A stretch of DNA of 22,116 nucleotides from TC-15 sp034437275 (GTDB lineage Bacteria; Chloroflexota; Anaerolineae; Aggregatilineales; Aggregatilineaceae). The notes beneath the pieces are model-generated. The model saw only the letters and a list, made by a program, of their open reading frames with translations, was not told the origin of the DNA and did not search any database. Every line of letters starts with the position of its first letter. The stretch's first letter is position 1. Of this stretch, positions 15,276 through 22,116 are shown piece by piece. A program made the translations under genes and the position numbers. The stretch covers positions 1-22,116 of the forward strand of contig DAOTUD010000081.1 of the NCBI GenBank assembly GCA_034437275.1. The letters run 5' to 3'.

Positions 15276-15686
15276 TCATCCCTCAACCTCGTCGTGGTCC
15301 GGGCTGTACGGTGCGCGTGGCGGCCCGTCGTACTGGCACACGTACAGCGGCCCCAACTGCGCCGCCCACCACGTTTGGTATACTTCGTTGCTGATATCGA
15401 AGATGAAATTGTCGCGGTGGCGGCAGCCGCGGCACACCGCCACCAGTTCGCTGAGGCCCTGCCCGGCCCGGTTCAGGTGCGCGATCACCACCAGCTCCCC
15501 GCCGCACTCCGGACAGGGTGTGTCCTGAATGTACTCGTGCTGGCAGGTGACATCCTGCGCGATGATGTAGCCCTCTTCCGTGTACCAGAACAGGTGCTCG
15601 TCGCGGTCCGGGTTATAGCCTACTTCCTCAGCCGGTGTTTCGTCCGGTTTGGACCGTCTTCTACCCAAACTCCCCAATAAAGGCAT
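15276..15686 (-). CDS. Hypothetical zinc-ribbon protein
   Basis: 136 residues, not recognised. The middle holds two CxxC knuckles 24 residues apart (CPECGGEL with C58/C61, and CRGCRHRD with C85/C88), which should form one zinc ribbon. TCQHEY precedes them. The N-terminal part is basic then acidic, and the C-terminus (PPRAPYSPDHDEVEG) is flexible. There is no signal peptide or membrane segment, so it is probably cytoplasmic. A good ribosome binding site (AAGGGGGGAG) stands before ATG 15686. Spacing to its neighbours is 19 and 25 bases, indicating one operon with the deacylase gene and DUF2254. Confidence 0.75.
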   Translation of the reverse strand: MPLLGSLGRRRSKPDETPAEEVGYNPDRDEHLFWYTEEGYIIAQDVTCQHEYIQDTPCPECGGELVVIAHLNRAGQGLSELVAVCRGCRHRDNFIFDISNEVYQTWWAAQLGPLYVCQYDGPPRAPYSPDHDEVEG

Positions 15687-15705
15687 GCTCCCCCCTTGTT
15701 GCGCG

Positions 15706-16206
15706 TCAGTTTTCCGCGTCTGGCGGATCGGTCACGTCGATGACTCTGGCATTCAACACCCGCACCAGGTCCGCGACCTTGATCTTCAGATTGACTCCGC
15801 GTGCCCCGGCGTTGACCAGGATGTCCGCGTGATCCTCAGCGGACTGGTCCAGGTAGACGCCCCAGCGCTTATGCGTCAGCGCCAGCGCCCCGATGCCGCC
15901 GGTCTTCAGGCCGGTCGCCGCCTCAGCCCCGCGCTTGGACGGCATAGTGACCTTCTTCAGCCCAATCGACCGCGCGAAGCGCTTGAGGTCGAGCGTGCGA
16001 TCCGACGGAATCATCACCAGGGCGTGCTCGCTGCCCTTGAGCCGGACCAGCAGCGTTTTGAACACCTGCGCCGGCGGAAAACCCATCGCCTCGGCGGCAC
16101 CCTCGCCGTCGTGGATCGCTTCGTCGTAGGTGTGCGTTTCATACGCGACATCCTGGGCTTCCAGCCAGCGCATCGAGTTAAGTTTCTTGACGTCATCATC
16201 AGCCAT
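15706..16206 (-). CDS. ybaK: YbaK/EbsC-type aminoacyl-tRNA deacylase
   Basis: Trans-editing enzyme that hydrolyses mischarged tRNA, in this group typically Cys-tRNA(Pro). It has 166 residues, the normal length. Visible family features are the N-terminal helix and strand with YETHTYDEA, the segment AAEAMGFPPAQVFKTLLVRLKG with the conserved lysine K50, the strand ALVMIPSDRTLDLKRFAR, and TGLKTGGIGAL ahead of the final strand. ATG 16206 has AGGAAG seven bases upstream. It is the second gene of a likely four-gene minus-strand operon. Confidence 0.88.
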   Translation of the reverse strand: MADDDVKKLNSMRWLEAQDVAYETHTYDEAIHDGEGAAEAMGFPPAQVFKTLLVRLKGSEHALVMIPSDRTLDLKRFARSIGLKKVTMPSKRGAEAATGLKTGGIGALALTHKRWGVYLDQSAEDHADILVNAGARGVNLKIKVADLVRVLNARVIDVTDPPDAEN

Positions 16207-16252
16207 TGTCAGCTTCCTATCATCACAACTTCTTGCCGATCATATTCCCATT

Positions 16253-16477
16253 CTACCACGCATCAAAGGAGGCGGCTTCTCCCAGGTAACCGATCACGTT
16301 GCCGCGGAGGTCCAGCAGGGCGTCACGGTTGAGCAGCCAGCGCCGCTCGTTGTCCAGGTCGTACACCGTCTGCCCCTGGATGATGCCGGTGAGCGTGCCA
16401 TTCAGATCGAAGATGCGGTTGCCGTCTGTATAGCCAAACAGTTCGCCGTCTCGGGTGTAGATTCCACGCTGTACCAT
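16253..16477 (-). CDS. Small beta-repeat protein (4-fold beta-flower-like)
   Basis: 74 residues made of short repeated strands with Gly-Asp/Asn turns: IYTRDGELFGYTDGNRIFD, LNGTLTGIIQGQTVYDL, LLNRDALLDLRGNVIGYLG. The pattern matches the small four-fold beta-flower family as I remember it; function unknown. The start was set at ATG 16477, which has AAAGGAGG at ideal spacing; an ATG at 16498 would lie upstream of that site. No signal peptide. It is the first gene after the minus-strand promoter at 16537-16565, and ybaK follows 46 bases later. Confidence 0.65.
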   Translation of the reverse strand: MVQRGIYTRDGELFGYTDGNRIFDLNGTLTGIIQGQTVYDLDNERRWLLNRDALLDLRGNVIGYLGEAASFDAW

Positions 16478-16536
16478 CACGATCCTCCTTTGCTGCATAA
16501 GCGGTCCAGGCTTCGCGCGAAAGGTTCCCTACTCCT

Positions 16537-16565
16537 ATTATAAACCGGCTGTGCGCCGGTGTCTG
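16537..16565 (-). promoter_or_regulatory. Promoter of the beta-flower/ybaK/zinc-ribbon/DUF2254 set
   Basis: On the minus strand, CAGACA (16565-16560), 17-base spacer, consensus TATAAT (16542-16537). A perfect dyad ACCGGC-TGTGC-GCCGGT (16544-16560) fills the spacer and could be an operator. Confidence 0.6.
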
Positions 16566-16588
16566 AAGGATTTCGGTACTATTAGGGC

Positions 16589-16722
16589 GTTATGCTAGTT
16601 TTCCCCCTCCCCGCGCGCGGAGAGGGGGAAACAAACCGGGACCCAAAGTCCCTCTCCGTTCACGGGGAGGGATTTAGGGAGGGGTAAACCATCGACACAC
16701 GCGCCAGGATATCTAGCATAAC
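16589..16722. repeat. 10-bp inverted repeat enclosing palindromic repeat R4
   Basis: GTTATGCTAG (16589-16598) and CTAGCATAAC (16713-16722) are perfect inverted copies 114 bases apart, with similar G/C-rich flanks. Between them lies R4. The whole could be a 134-base mobile unit, although no target duplication was recognised. Confidence 0.5.
16599..16688. repeat. Dispersed C-rich palindromic repeat, copy R4
   Basis: A hairpin, TTTTCCCCCTC with GAGGGGGAAA (16599-16632), is followed by CCCTCTCCGTTCACGGGGAGGG (16650-16671 region) and GATTTAGGGAGGGGTAAA (16671-16688). Read on the minus strand the latter gives TTTACCCCTCCCTAAATCCC, the same left end as R1 and R5. It lies between the divergent beta-flower and L,D-transpeptidase genes. 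Confidence 0.75.
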
Positions 16723-16764
16723 CGCCAATTAACAACCTACCCCTGCGAGCTACCATCCCCGCAA

Positions 16765-16794
16765 TTGCTCAAATCGCGCCGGTCAGTCTACAAT
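16765..16794 (+). promoter_or_regulatory. Promoter of the L,D-transpeptidase fusion gene
   Basis: TTGCTC (16765-16770), 18-base spacer, TACAAT (16789-16794), 39 bases before the GTG start. Fair match to consensus. Confidence 0.5.
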
Positions 16795-16833
16795 GGGAAA
16801 ACGGTCCCAACCATAGCCCGATGGAGGTATGGC

Positions 16834-18999
16834 GTGGCGCGAACACTGCGACTGACACTGGCTCTTGTGCTGATGGTGCTGGCGGGGGCGGCCTGCGGCG
16901 ATGATGAGGGCGGCGAACCGCTGCCCACCCGCGCCAGCTTCGAGATGTTCGACCAGCCGGCCCCAGCTACGCCGGCTGTCCCGGAGCCGTCGCCCATCCC
17001 GGCGACGACCGCGCCGCCGTCCGCCTCCCCAACGGTGATCGCCCAGGCTCCGACCGCGACGGCGATCCCCGCGACCGGGACGCCCACCCCGTTGCCGAGC
17101 GCGACACCGAGCACCACCCAGACGGCAACCCCGACCGCCATCCCGCCGGACGTGCTGACCGCCACCGCGACGGCGCAGGTTGCGCTGACCAACACCGCCG
17201 TGATGGAATCCCTGTTCATCACGCAGACCGCTGCCGCCGCCGAACAGCGCACCCAGATCGCCGGCACCGCCGGGGCGCTGGTGGTCACGCTCACGCCCAC
17301 GCCCGAAGCGCCGCAGTACACCCCGGTGGTGGAGATCACCGCCGCGCCGACCTTCACGCCCACGCCCGGCCAGCCATACGCGATCGCGTTCTACTCCGAC
17401 CGCTACGGCAGCGACGACCTGTTCCTGATGACCGCCGGCGGCCAGCAACGGTTGCTGCTCGGCACGGCGGCCAACGAGCGCGAACCGTCCTGTGCGCCGG
17501 ACGGCACCTCGCTGGTGTATGCGTCGGATGCCAGCGGCAGCTACCAGTTGTATCGCCTGGACCTGGCCAGCGGCCAGTCCACCCAACTCACCGACTCGGC
17601 AGGGCTGAATTTCGCGCCGGTCTTCAGCCCAGACGGCGGGGCCATCGCCTTTGTTTCGACGCGCAGCGGGGGGATCCCCGCCATCTGGCTGATGGACGCC
17701 ACCGGCGGAAACCCGCGCCAGGTGTCGCTGGGGGTCGGGCGTGCCACCTCGCCCGCCTGGGGGCCGGACGGTGCACAACTGCTGTTCGCCACCAACCAGC
17801 GCGGCGTGTGGGACATCGTGACGACCTTCATCGGCGACGAGGTCGAGCTGCCGCTGCCACCGGACTTCAGCGCCGGGAACCAGGTCTGGCCCGCCTTCGA
17901 CCCGCTGGGCGAGCGCATCGCCTATACGCTGTGGCCCGACCTGACCGACCCGCAGACCGCCGACATTTTCCTGATCGACTTCGAGCAGCCGGCCCCGCGG
18001 GCGGTGCGCGTCGGGGCGGGGGCCGATATCGCGTGGGCGTGGTACGACGAGGCGCGGCTGCTGGCGTCGGTGGGCGGGCCGGGCGACATCCAGCTCGCGC
18101 TGGTCGATGCAGCCAGCGGCGACACGCAGTTCTTGACGGACGCCGGGCCGTTCAACGGTGGGGCGCGTCCGTGTTCCGTCGATCCGGGGCTGCTGCCGCC
18201 AGAGCCGACGCCGATCCCCAGCCCGACGCCGCCGCCGACCGCCACCGCGACGCCCACGCCGAGCATCACGCCCCTGCCCAGCGACACGCCGCCCCCCACA
18301 CCGACCTTCACCCCGTCGCCCACGCCGACCGCGACTGCGACCTCGCGCTTCACGCTGGTTTCGCAGCAGGTGCCGCCCACGCTCCGGGCGTGGCAGGGCC
18401 AGCGGCACGTCATCCAGCCCGGCGACACGCTCAACGTCGTCAGCCAGCGCTACGGGGTGCCCGTCGCGCGGCTGAGCGAGCTTAACCTGCTCACCGACCC
18501 AAACCTGCTCGAAGTTGGCGAGGTGCTGGTGATCCCGGTGACGCGCATCGGCCACCGGCAGAGCGGCTACCAACTCCCCAACTCCGACCGGACCGGCGAG
18601 CTGGCCGTCCGCAAGAAGATCGTGGTCAACATCACCACGCAGCGCGTCTACGCCTACGAGAACGGGCGCGTGGTGCGCGTGATCGACGCCTCGACCGGGC
18701 AGCCGCACACTCCGACCGTTGAGGGCGACTTCAAGATTTACTACAAGCTCACCATCCAGGACATGAGCGGGCCGGGCTATTACGTGGAGGACGTGCCCTG
18801 GGTGATGTACTTCTACGGCGACTACAGCCTGCACGGCGTGTACTGGCACAACAACTTCGGCACGCCGGTCAGCCATGGCTGCGTCAACCTGCCCACGCCG
18901 GAAGCCAAGTGGCTGTTCGAGTGGGCCGAACTCGGCACGCCGGTCACCGTCCACGAGGCGACCGTCAAGAACGAGGGTGGGGCGCTGTCGCTGCCGTGA
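16834..18999 (+). CDS. Exported fusion: TolB-like propeller, LysM and YkuD L,D-transpeptidase
   Basis: Cell-surface protein of 721 residues. The signal sequence ends LVLMVLAGAACGDDEGG, and the cysteine suggests a lipoprotein anchor although the lipobox is weak. A Pro/Thr-rich linker (to about 175) comes next. Then come WD40-like TolB/PD40 propeller blades (about 180-450: IAFYSDRYGSDDLFLM, PDGTSLVYASDASGSYQLYRLD, FSPDGGAIAFVSTRSGG and so on) and a second Pro/Thr linker. A LysM peptidoglycan-binding module (HVIQPGDTLNVVSQRYGVP, about 524-566) precedes the YkuD domain (about 590-715). The catalytic motif is complete: HGVYWHNNFGTPVSHGCVN with C683. It would cross-link or modify peptidoglycan. GTG 16834 was chosen because GGAGG lies seven bases upstream. 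Confidence 0.88.
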   Translation: MARTLRLTLALVLMVLAGAACGDDEGGEPLPTRASFEMFDQPAPATPAVPEPSPIPATTAPPSASPTVIAQAPTATAIPATGTPTPLPSATPSTTQTATPTAIPPDVLTATATAQVALTNTAVMESLFITQTAAAAEQRTQIAGTAGALVVTLTPTPEAPQYTPVVEITAAPTFTPTPGQPYAIAFYSDRYGSDDLFLMTAGGQQRLLLGTAANEREPSCAPDGTSLVYASDASGSYQLYRLDLASGQSTQLTDSAGLNFAPVFSPDGGAIAFVSTRSGGIPAIWLMDATGGNPRQVSLGVGRATSPAWGPDGAQLLFATNQRGVWDIVTTFIGDEVELPLPPDFSAGNQVWPAFDPLGERIAYTLWPDLTDPQTADIFLIDFEQPAPRAVRVGAGADIAWAWYDEARLLASVGGPGDIQLALVDAASGDTQFLTDAGPFNGGARPCSVDPGLLPPEPTPIPSPTPPPTATATPTPSITPLPSDTPPPTPTFTPSPTPTATATSRFTLVSQQVPPTLRAWQGQRHVIQPGDTLNVVSQRYGVPVARLSELNLLTDPNLLEVGEVLVIPVTRIGHRQSGYQLPNSDRTGELAVRKKIVVNITTQRVYAYENGRVVRVIDASTGQPHTPTVEGDFKIYYKLTIQDMSGPGYYVEDVPWVMYFYGDYSLHGVYWHNNFGTPVSHGCVNLPTPEAKWLFEWAELGTPVTVHEATVKNEGGALSLP

Positions 19000-19018
19000 T
19001 GTGCCGGGCAGGATGCGC

Positions 19019-19024
19019 TATAAT
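19019..19024 (+). promoter_or_regulatory. -10 box upstream of the second glycosyltransferase gene
   Basis: Consensus TATAAT (19019-19024), 44 bases before the ATG, in the 68-base gap after the L,D-transpeptidase gene. No good -35 is correctly placed, so it is tentative. Confidence 0.35.
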
Positions 19025-19067
19025 CGCGCCGTTTCAAGGCTGCCAAGCGATGCTGTAGAAAGGCGAG

Positions 19068-20981
19068 ATGATGCGTCCCTCCCCCCTGCGCCCGGCCTGG
19101 ATCGTGACCGGAATCGCGCTGTTGCTGGCCGGAATCCTGGCCGTTGACCTGTTCCCGTTCCTGCGCGGCGGCTACGGTTGGCGCTGGCCCTACGATCCCC
19201 CCACGCTGATCCGCGCGCTGCCACTGCTGGCGACGACGGCGCTCTACCTGGGGGGCGCGTGGTGGCTGCTGGCCCGCACCCGGCGCGACCGCTTGCTGCT
19301 GGCCTGGAGCGTGCTGGGCACTGTCGTGCTGACGCTGGCGGTGCTCGCGCTGCGCAACGATCACGTGCTGCAGGAACTGTTCGAGCGCACCGCGTCCGCC
19401 ATGACGACCGGGCCGCATCACGCCGCCGCCCACCTGGAATGGGACCGGGCCACGCTGCGCAACTGGCCGAACACGATGGCCCATTTGCAGACGCTTGGCA
19501 ACCGTCACGCGGCGCTCAGCCCACCGGGGCTGCCGCTGTTTTACCACCTGCTGCACACGGTCCTGGCCGATCTGCCCGCCGTGACGGATGCGCTGTACCC
19601 CGGTTTGCTGCGCTACCAGTGCCACAACTTCAACCTGCTGAACTATCGCCCGGCGGAGTGGGTTTCGGCGTGGTTCGGGATGCTGATGCCGCTGTGGACA
19701 GGGTTGGCGGTGATCCCGCTGTATAGCGTGGTGCGGCGGCTGCATGACCGCAATGCGGCGCGCATGGCGGCGGCGTGGTGGCCGCTGGTGCCGGGCGTGT
19801 TGATGTTTGCGCCCAACTGGAACACGGCCTATCCGCTGCTGGCGCTGGTCGCGTTTGGACTGCTGCGGCGCGGACTGGCGCATCCGTCCGGCGCGTGGCA
19901 ACAGGCCCCGCCGCTGGTCGCCGCCGGGCTGGTCGGTGGCCTGCTGACCTTCGCCAACATCTCGACCGTGCCGCTGCTGGGGCTGTTCGGCTTTTACGCA
20001 CTACTGGGCTACCTGCTGCACGAACGCCGGGCACCCGATCCGCCGCCCTGGCCGCGCCCGGTGATCGTGGGGGCGTGGTTCGGCGCGGGGCTGGTCGTGC
20101 CCTGGGCGCTGTACGCGGCGCTGACCGGCGGGAATCCCCTCGCCATTTCGCAGCATGCCATGGCCAGCCATCTCGACCTGGACCGCCCCTATCTGCCCTG
20201 GCTGTGGCTGCATGTGTGGGAGTGGGCGCTGTTCTGCGGGCTGCCACTGGTCGCGCTGTGGTTGGTGCGCACCGTGCGCGGCGCGCGGGATCGCTGGCGG
20301 GGGCAGCCGGTGCTTGGGCTGGCGCTGCTGCTGACGCTGCTCGTGCTCGACGTGAGCGGCACGGCACGCGGCGAGACCGGGCGCGTGTGGCTGTATTTTG
20401 CGCCGTTCGTGCTGATCGCGGCGGTGGGGGCCGTGCGTGGGAGTGATGTCCCTGCCTGGCGTCCCTGGCTGGCGATCAGCGTGGGGCAGGCGGCGCTGCT
20501 GCTGGCGCTGGCGTTTGGCTGGGACGTGATCGACACTGAACTCACCCCGCCGCCCGATCCGCTGGACAGCCCGGCTCTGGCGCATCCGGCGAGCGCGACC
20601 GTCGACGACACGCTGCGGCTGCGCGGCTGGGAGGCACAGGTCACGGACGGCGCGATTGTGCTGCGCCTGCATTGGGCCAGCCGGAAACGCCCCACTGAGC
20701 CGTACTGGTTTTCGGCGCTGCTCGTCGCGCCGGATGGCGAGCCGCTGCCGGAGGCCGCGATCTGGCAGCCGTATGACGCCGCCTATCCCGCGACGTGTTG
20801 GGCTGCCGGGGAGCAGGTGGGCGATAAGGTGCGCTTGCCGCTGCCGGACGGTGCCGCGCCGGGCGAATGGTGGATCAGCCTGTCCGTGCTCGACTATCAA
20901 GACTACACGCCGCTGCCGCTGCGCCTGCCAGATGGCAGTCCCGATACACAGATCGGGCTGGGACCGGTGCGCGTTCCGTGA
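19068..20981 (+). CDS. Polytopic membrane glycosyltransferase-like protein
   Basis: 637 residues, about eleven membrane helices, then a soluble C-terminal domain from about residue 485. The N-terminal helix WIVTGIALLLAGILAVDLFPFL is followed by a large outer loop containing HLEWDRATL, HAALSPPGLPLFYHLLH and WVSAWFGMLMPLWTGLAVIPLYSVVRRLHDRNAARMAA, the layout of GT-C/PMT-type glycosyltransferases. The C-terminal beta domain (LRLRGWEAQVTDGAIVLRLHW ... YPATCWAAGEQVGDKVRLPL ... GEWWISLSVLDYQDY) resembles modules on other Chloroflexota membrane glycosyltransferases as I recall them. No sugar specificity can be read, and the acidic catalytic pair is less clear than in the gene at 10959. AAAGGCGAG precedes ATG 19068. 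It sits 68 bases after the L,D-transpeptidase gene, so a cell-envelope role is plausible. Confidence 0.7.
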   Translation: MMRPSPLRPAWIVTGIALLLAGILAVDLFPFLRGGYGWRWPYDPPTLIRALPLLATTALYLGGAWWLLARTRRDRLLLAWSVLGTVVLTLAVLALRNDHVLQELFERTASAMTTGPHHAAAHLEWDRATLRNWPNTMAHLQTLGNRHAALSPPGLPLFYHLLHTVLADLPAVTDALYPGLLRYQCHNFNLLNYRPAEWVSAWFGMLMPLWTGLAVIPLYSVVRRLHDRNAARMAAAWWPLVPGVLMFAPNWNTAYPLLALVAFGLLRRGLAHPSGAWQQAPPLVAAGLVGGLLTFANISTVPLLGLFGFYALLGYLLHERRAPDPPPWPRPVIVGAWFGAGLVVPWALYAALTGGNPLAISQHAMASHLDLDRPYLPWLWLHVWEWALFCGLPLVALWLVRTVRGARDRWRGQPVLGLALLLTLLVLDVSGTARGETGRVWLYFAPFVLIAAVGAVRGSDVPAWRPWLAISVGQAALLLALAFGWDVIDTELTPPPDPLDSPALAHPASATVDDTLRLRGWEAQVTDGAIVLRLHWASRKRPTEPYWFSALLVAPDGEPLPEAAIWQPYDAAYPATCWAAGEQVGDKVRLPLPDGAAPGEWWISLSVLDYQDYTPLPLRLPDGSPDTQIGLGPVRVP

Positions 20982-21037
20982 CCGATCCGCCCCAGCGGTG
21001 TTAAACATACCAGCAAGCAAACAGGAGGAAACAACCT

Positions 21038-21829
21038 ATGGGTTTATTGGACGGCAAGACCGCACTTATTTTCGGCGTGGCGAACAAACGCTCCATCGCC
21101 TGGGGCATCACCGAGGCGTTCGTGCGCGAAGGGGCCACCGTCGGCCTGAGCTACGCCAGCGAAGTGCTGGAGAAGCGGGTGTTCCCGCTGGCCGAGCAGC
21201 ACGACATCGGCTTCGTGGAGATGTGTGACGTGACCTCGGACGAGCAAATCCAGACGGTGTTCAACAAGGCCAAAGACCACTTCGGAAAGATCGATATCCT
21301 GGTGCACGCGGTCGCCTTCGCTGACAGCAAGGACCTGGGCGGGCGTTTCCGCGATGTGAGCCGCGACGGGTTCCAGATGGCGCTGGATATCTCGGCCTAC
21401 AGCCTGATCCCGATGGCGCGGCACGCCGCCGAGATCATGCCCGACGGGGGCAGCATCATGGCCATGACCTACTACGCGGCGGAGAAAGTCCTGCCGCGTT
21501 ACAACGTGATGGCGATTGCCAAGGCGGCGCTGGAAAATATCGTGCGCTACCTGGCGGTCGACCTCGGCCCGGAGGGGATTCGCGTCAACGCGCTCAGCCC
21601 CGGCCCGATCAAGACGCTGGCGGCGGCGGGTGTGCCCGGCTTCCGCACGATGCTCAACTTCAGCGAGCGCGTCAGCCCGCTGCGGGAGAATCCCTCGCAG
21701 GAAGATGTGGGCAATGTGGCGGCCTTCCTGGGTAGCGACGGCGCGCGGCTGATCACCGGCGAGACGATCTACATCGACGGCGGCTATCAGACGCTCGGCC
21801 TCACCGCGACCGAGGAAGACCTGGGCTAA
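21038..21829 (+). CDS. fabI: Enoyl-[acyl-carrier-protein] reductase FabI
   Basis: NADH-dependent reductase of the last step of each fatty acid elongation cycle; cytoplasmic short-chain dehydrogenase of 263 residues. The cofactor motif is the FabI variant GVANKRSIAWGI (14-25) rather than GxxxGxG. CDVTSDEQI and VHAVAFADSKDLGGRF follow. The active site MTYYAAEKVLPRYNVMAIAKAAL contains Y145, Y155 and K162. The substrate-binding part SPGPIKTLAAAGVPGF and the C-terminal GETIYIDGGYQTLG are standard. ATG 21038 has AGGAGG nine bases upstream. It is 56 bases after the glycosyltransferase-like gene and may share its transcript; no clear promoter was found in that gap. Confidence 0.95.
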   Translation: MGLLDGKTALIFGVANKRSIAWGITEAFVREGATVGLSYASEVLEKRVFPLAEQHDIGFVEMCDVTSDEQIQTVFNKAKDHFGKIDILVHAVAFADSKDLGGRFRDVSRDGFQMALDISAYSLIPMARHAAEIMPDGGSIMAMTYYAAEKVLPRYNVMAIAKAALENIVRYLAVDLGPEGIRVNALSPGPIKTLAAAGVPGFRTMLNFSERVSPLRENPSQEDVGNVAAFLGSDGARLITGETIYIDGGYQTLGLTATEEDLG

Positions 21830-21862
21830 CACGGCGGGGTGGGGCAGCCCGATTTTACACGA

Positions 21863-21989
21863 TTTACCCCTCCCTAAATCCAATACGGTTTCGTTAAGGG
21901 TCGAATGGCCCTCACCCCTCTCCCATCGAATGGGCGAGGGGAAAGAACACGCGCCGTGCCTCCCCCTCGCCCCCTGTGTGGGAGAGGGG
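21863..21989. repeat. Composite palindromic repeat R5, cut by an IS end
   Basis: The left part (21863-21881, TTTACCCCTCCCTAAATCC) is the terminus of the R1/R4 type, truncated. After about 25 unrelated bases, GGCCCTCACCC (21907-21917) starts an R2-type unit. Its internal hairpins are CTCCCATCGAATGGGCGAG-like (21918-21940) and CCCCCTCGCCC...GGGAGAGGGG (about 21962-21989). The R2 closing arm expected next (GGGTGAGGGCC) is broken at 21990, where the IS3 end begins. Confidence 0.65.
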
Positions 21990-22116
21990 TGATCTTGCCC
22001 CATTTCAACGGACAGTTTTTGTTTCGTAGTAACGTTGTTCAAAAGCAGCAGGGCTGAGATAGTCCAATGACGAATGCAGCCGATGACGATTGTACCAAAC
22101 TTCAATGTGTTCAAAA
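21990..22116 (-). mobile_element. Right end of an IS3-family insertion sequence (partial)
   Basis: The element runs off the window to the right. Its terminus is inferred to begin with TG at 21990 (TGATCTTGCCCCATTTC...), with the inverted repeat overlapping the end of the transposase gene, as usual in IS3-family elements. The other end and the target duplication are outside the window, so the boundary is an inference. Confidence 0.7.
22005..22116 (-). CDS. IS3-family transposase OrfB, C-terminal 36 residues (partial)
   Basis: Integrase-core DDE transposase that moves the insertion sequence. Only the C-terminus is in the window: the open frame reads FEHIEVWYNRHRLHSSLDY, then LSPAAFEQRYYETKTVR and TGA at 22005. 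The YNxxRLHSxLxYLSPxxFE signature is diagnostic of the rve-type OrfB C-terminus of IS3 elements. The catalytic DDE residues lie beyond the window edge, so whether the element is intact cannot be judged. No stop or frameshift interrupts the visible part. Confidence 0.85.
   Translation of the reverse strand, partial: FEHIEVWYNRHRLHSSLDYLSPAAFEQRYYETKTVR

Noticed and set aside
16783..18954. Long minus-strand open frame opposite the L,D-transpeptidase
   Set aside because: The plus frame contains LysM and an intact YkuD active site; the antisense product is compositionally biased and matches nothing.

Overview
The window is a GC-rich stretch of chromosome (only the control regions are AT-rich) from what is most probably a Chloroflexota bacterium of the Anaerolineae lineage. 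This is inferred from the gene content: a dnaK-dnaJ-prmA chaperone block, large GT-C type membrane glycosyltransferases with a C-terminal beta domain, a TolB-propeller/LysM/L,D-transpeptidase fusion with Pro/Thr-rich linkers, and a DUF2254 protein. Taxonomy cannot be proven without a search.

Layout, left to right. (1) 1-3863, plus strand: the 3' end of dnaK, a terminator, dnaJ, a 390-base spacer with a palindromic repeat, and prmA. (2) 3978-6980, minus strand: read in transcription order, a Fur-family regulator, methylmalonyl-CoA epimerase, a cysteine-rich leader peptide with a complete attenuator, cysK and cysE. (3) 7048-10183, plus strand: tandem promoters and an ABC importer operon (binding protein, FecCD permease, ATPase) of the siderophore/heme/cobalamin class, divergent from the Fur-like gene. 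(4) 10196-10640, minus: a MerR-family regulator with a typical 19-bp-spacer promoter carrying its own dyad operator. (5) 10959-13880, plus: a GT-C glycosyltransferase and a HAD-family hydrolase. (6) 13898-16477, minus: a probable four-gene operon (beta-flower-like protein, YbaK-type deacylase, zinc-ribbon protein, DUF2254 membrane protein). (7) 16834-21829, plus: the L,D-transpeptidase fusion lipoprotein, a second membrane glycosyltransferase-like protein and fabI. (8) 21863-22116: a composite palindromic repeat broken by the end of an IS3-family insertion sequence that runs off the window.

The most interesting system is upstream of cysK (5715-5952). A sigma70-type promoter (TTGGCA-18-TATAAT) is followed by a 28-codon leader ORF containing Cys-Ser-Cys-Ile-Cys. 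The leader ORF overlaps mutually exclusive RNA hairpins: a protector, a 15-bp antiterminator with a 2-nt bulge, and an intrinsic terminator with a U-rich tail. This is the architecture of ribosome-mediated transcription attenuation, here apparently sensing charged tRNA-Cys and controlling the cysteine synthase pair cysK-cysE. CysE itself ends in isoleucine, as is needed for docking into CysK.

A second theme is a family of dispersed C-rich palindromic repeats in the intergenic spaces (five places). One folds as a cloverleaf-like four-way junction, and another appears to be the target of the IS3 insertion.
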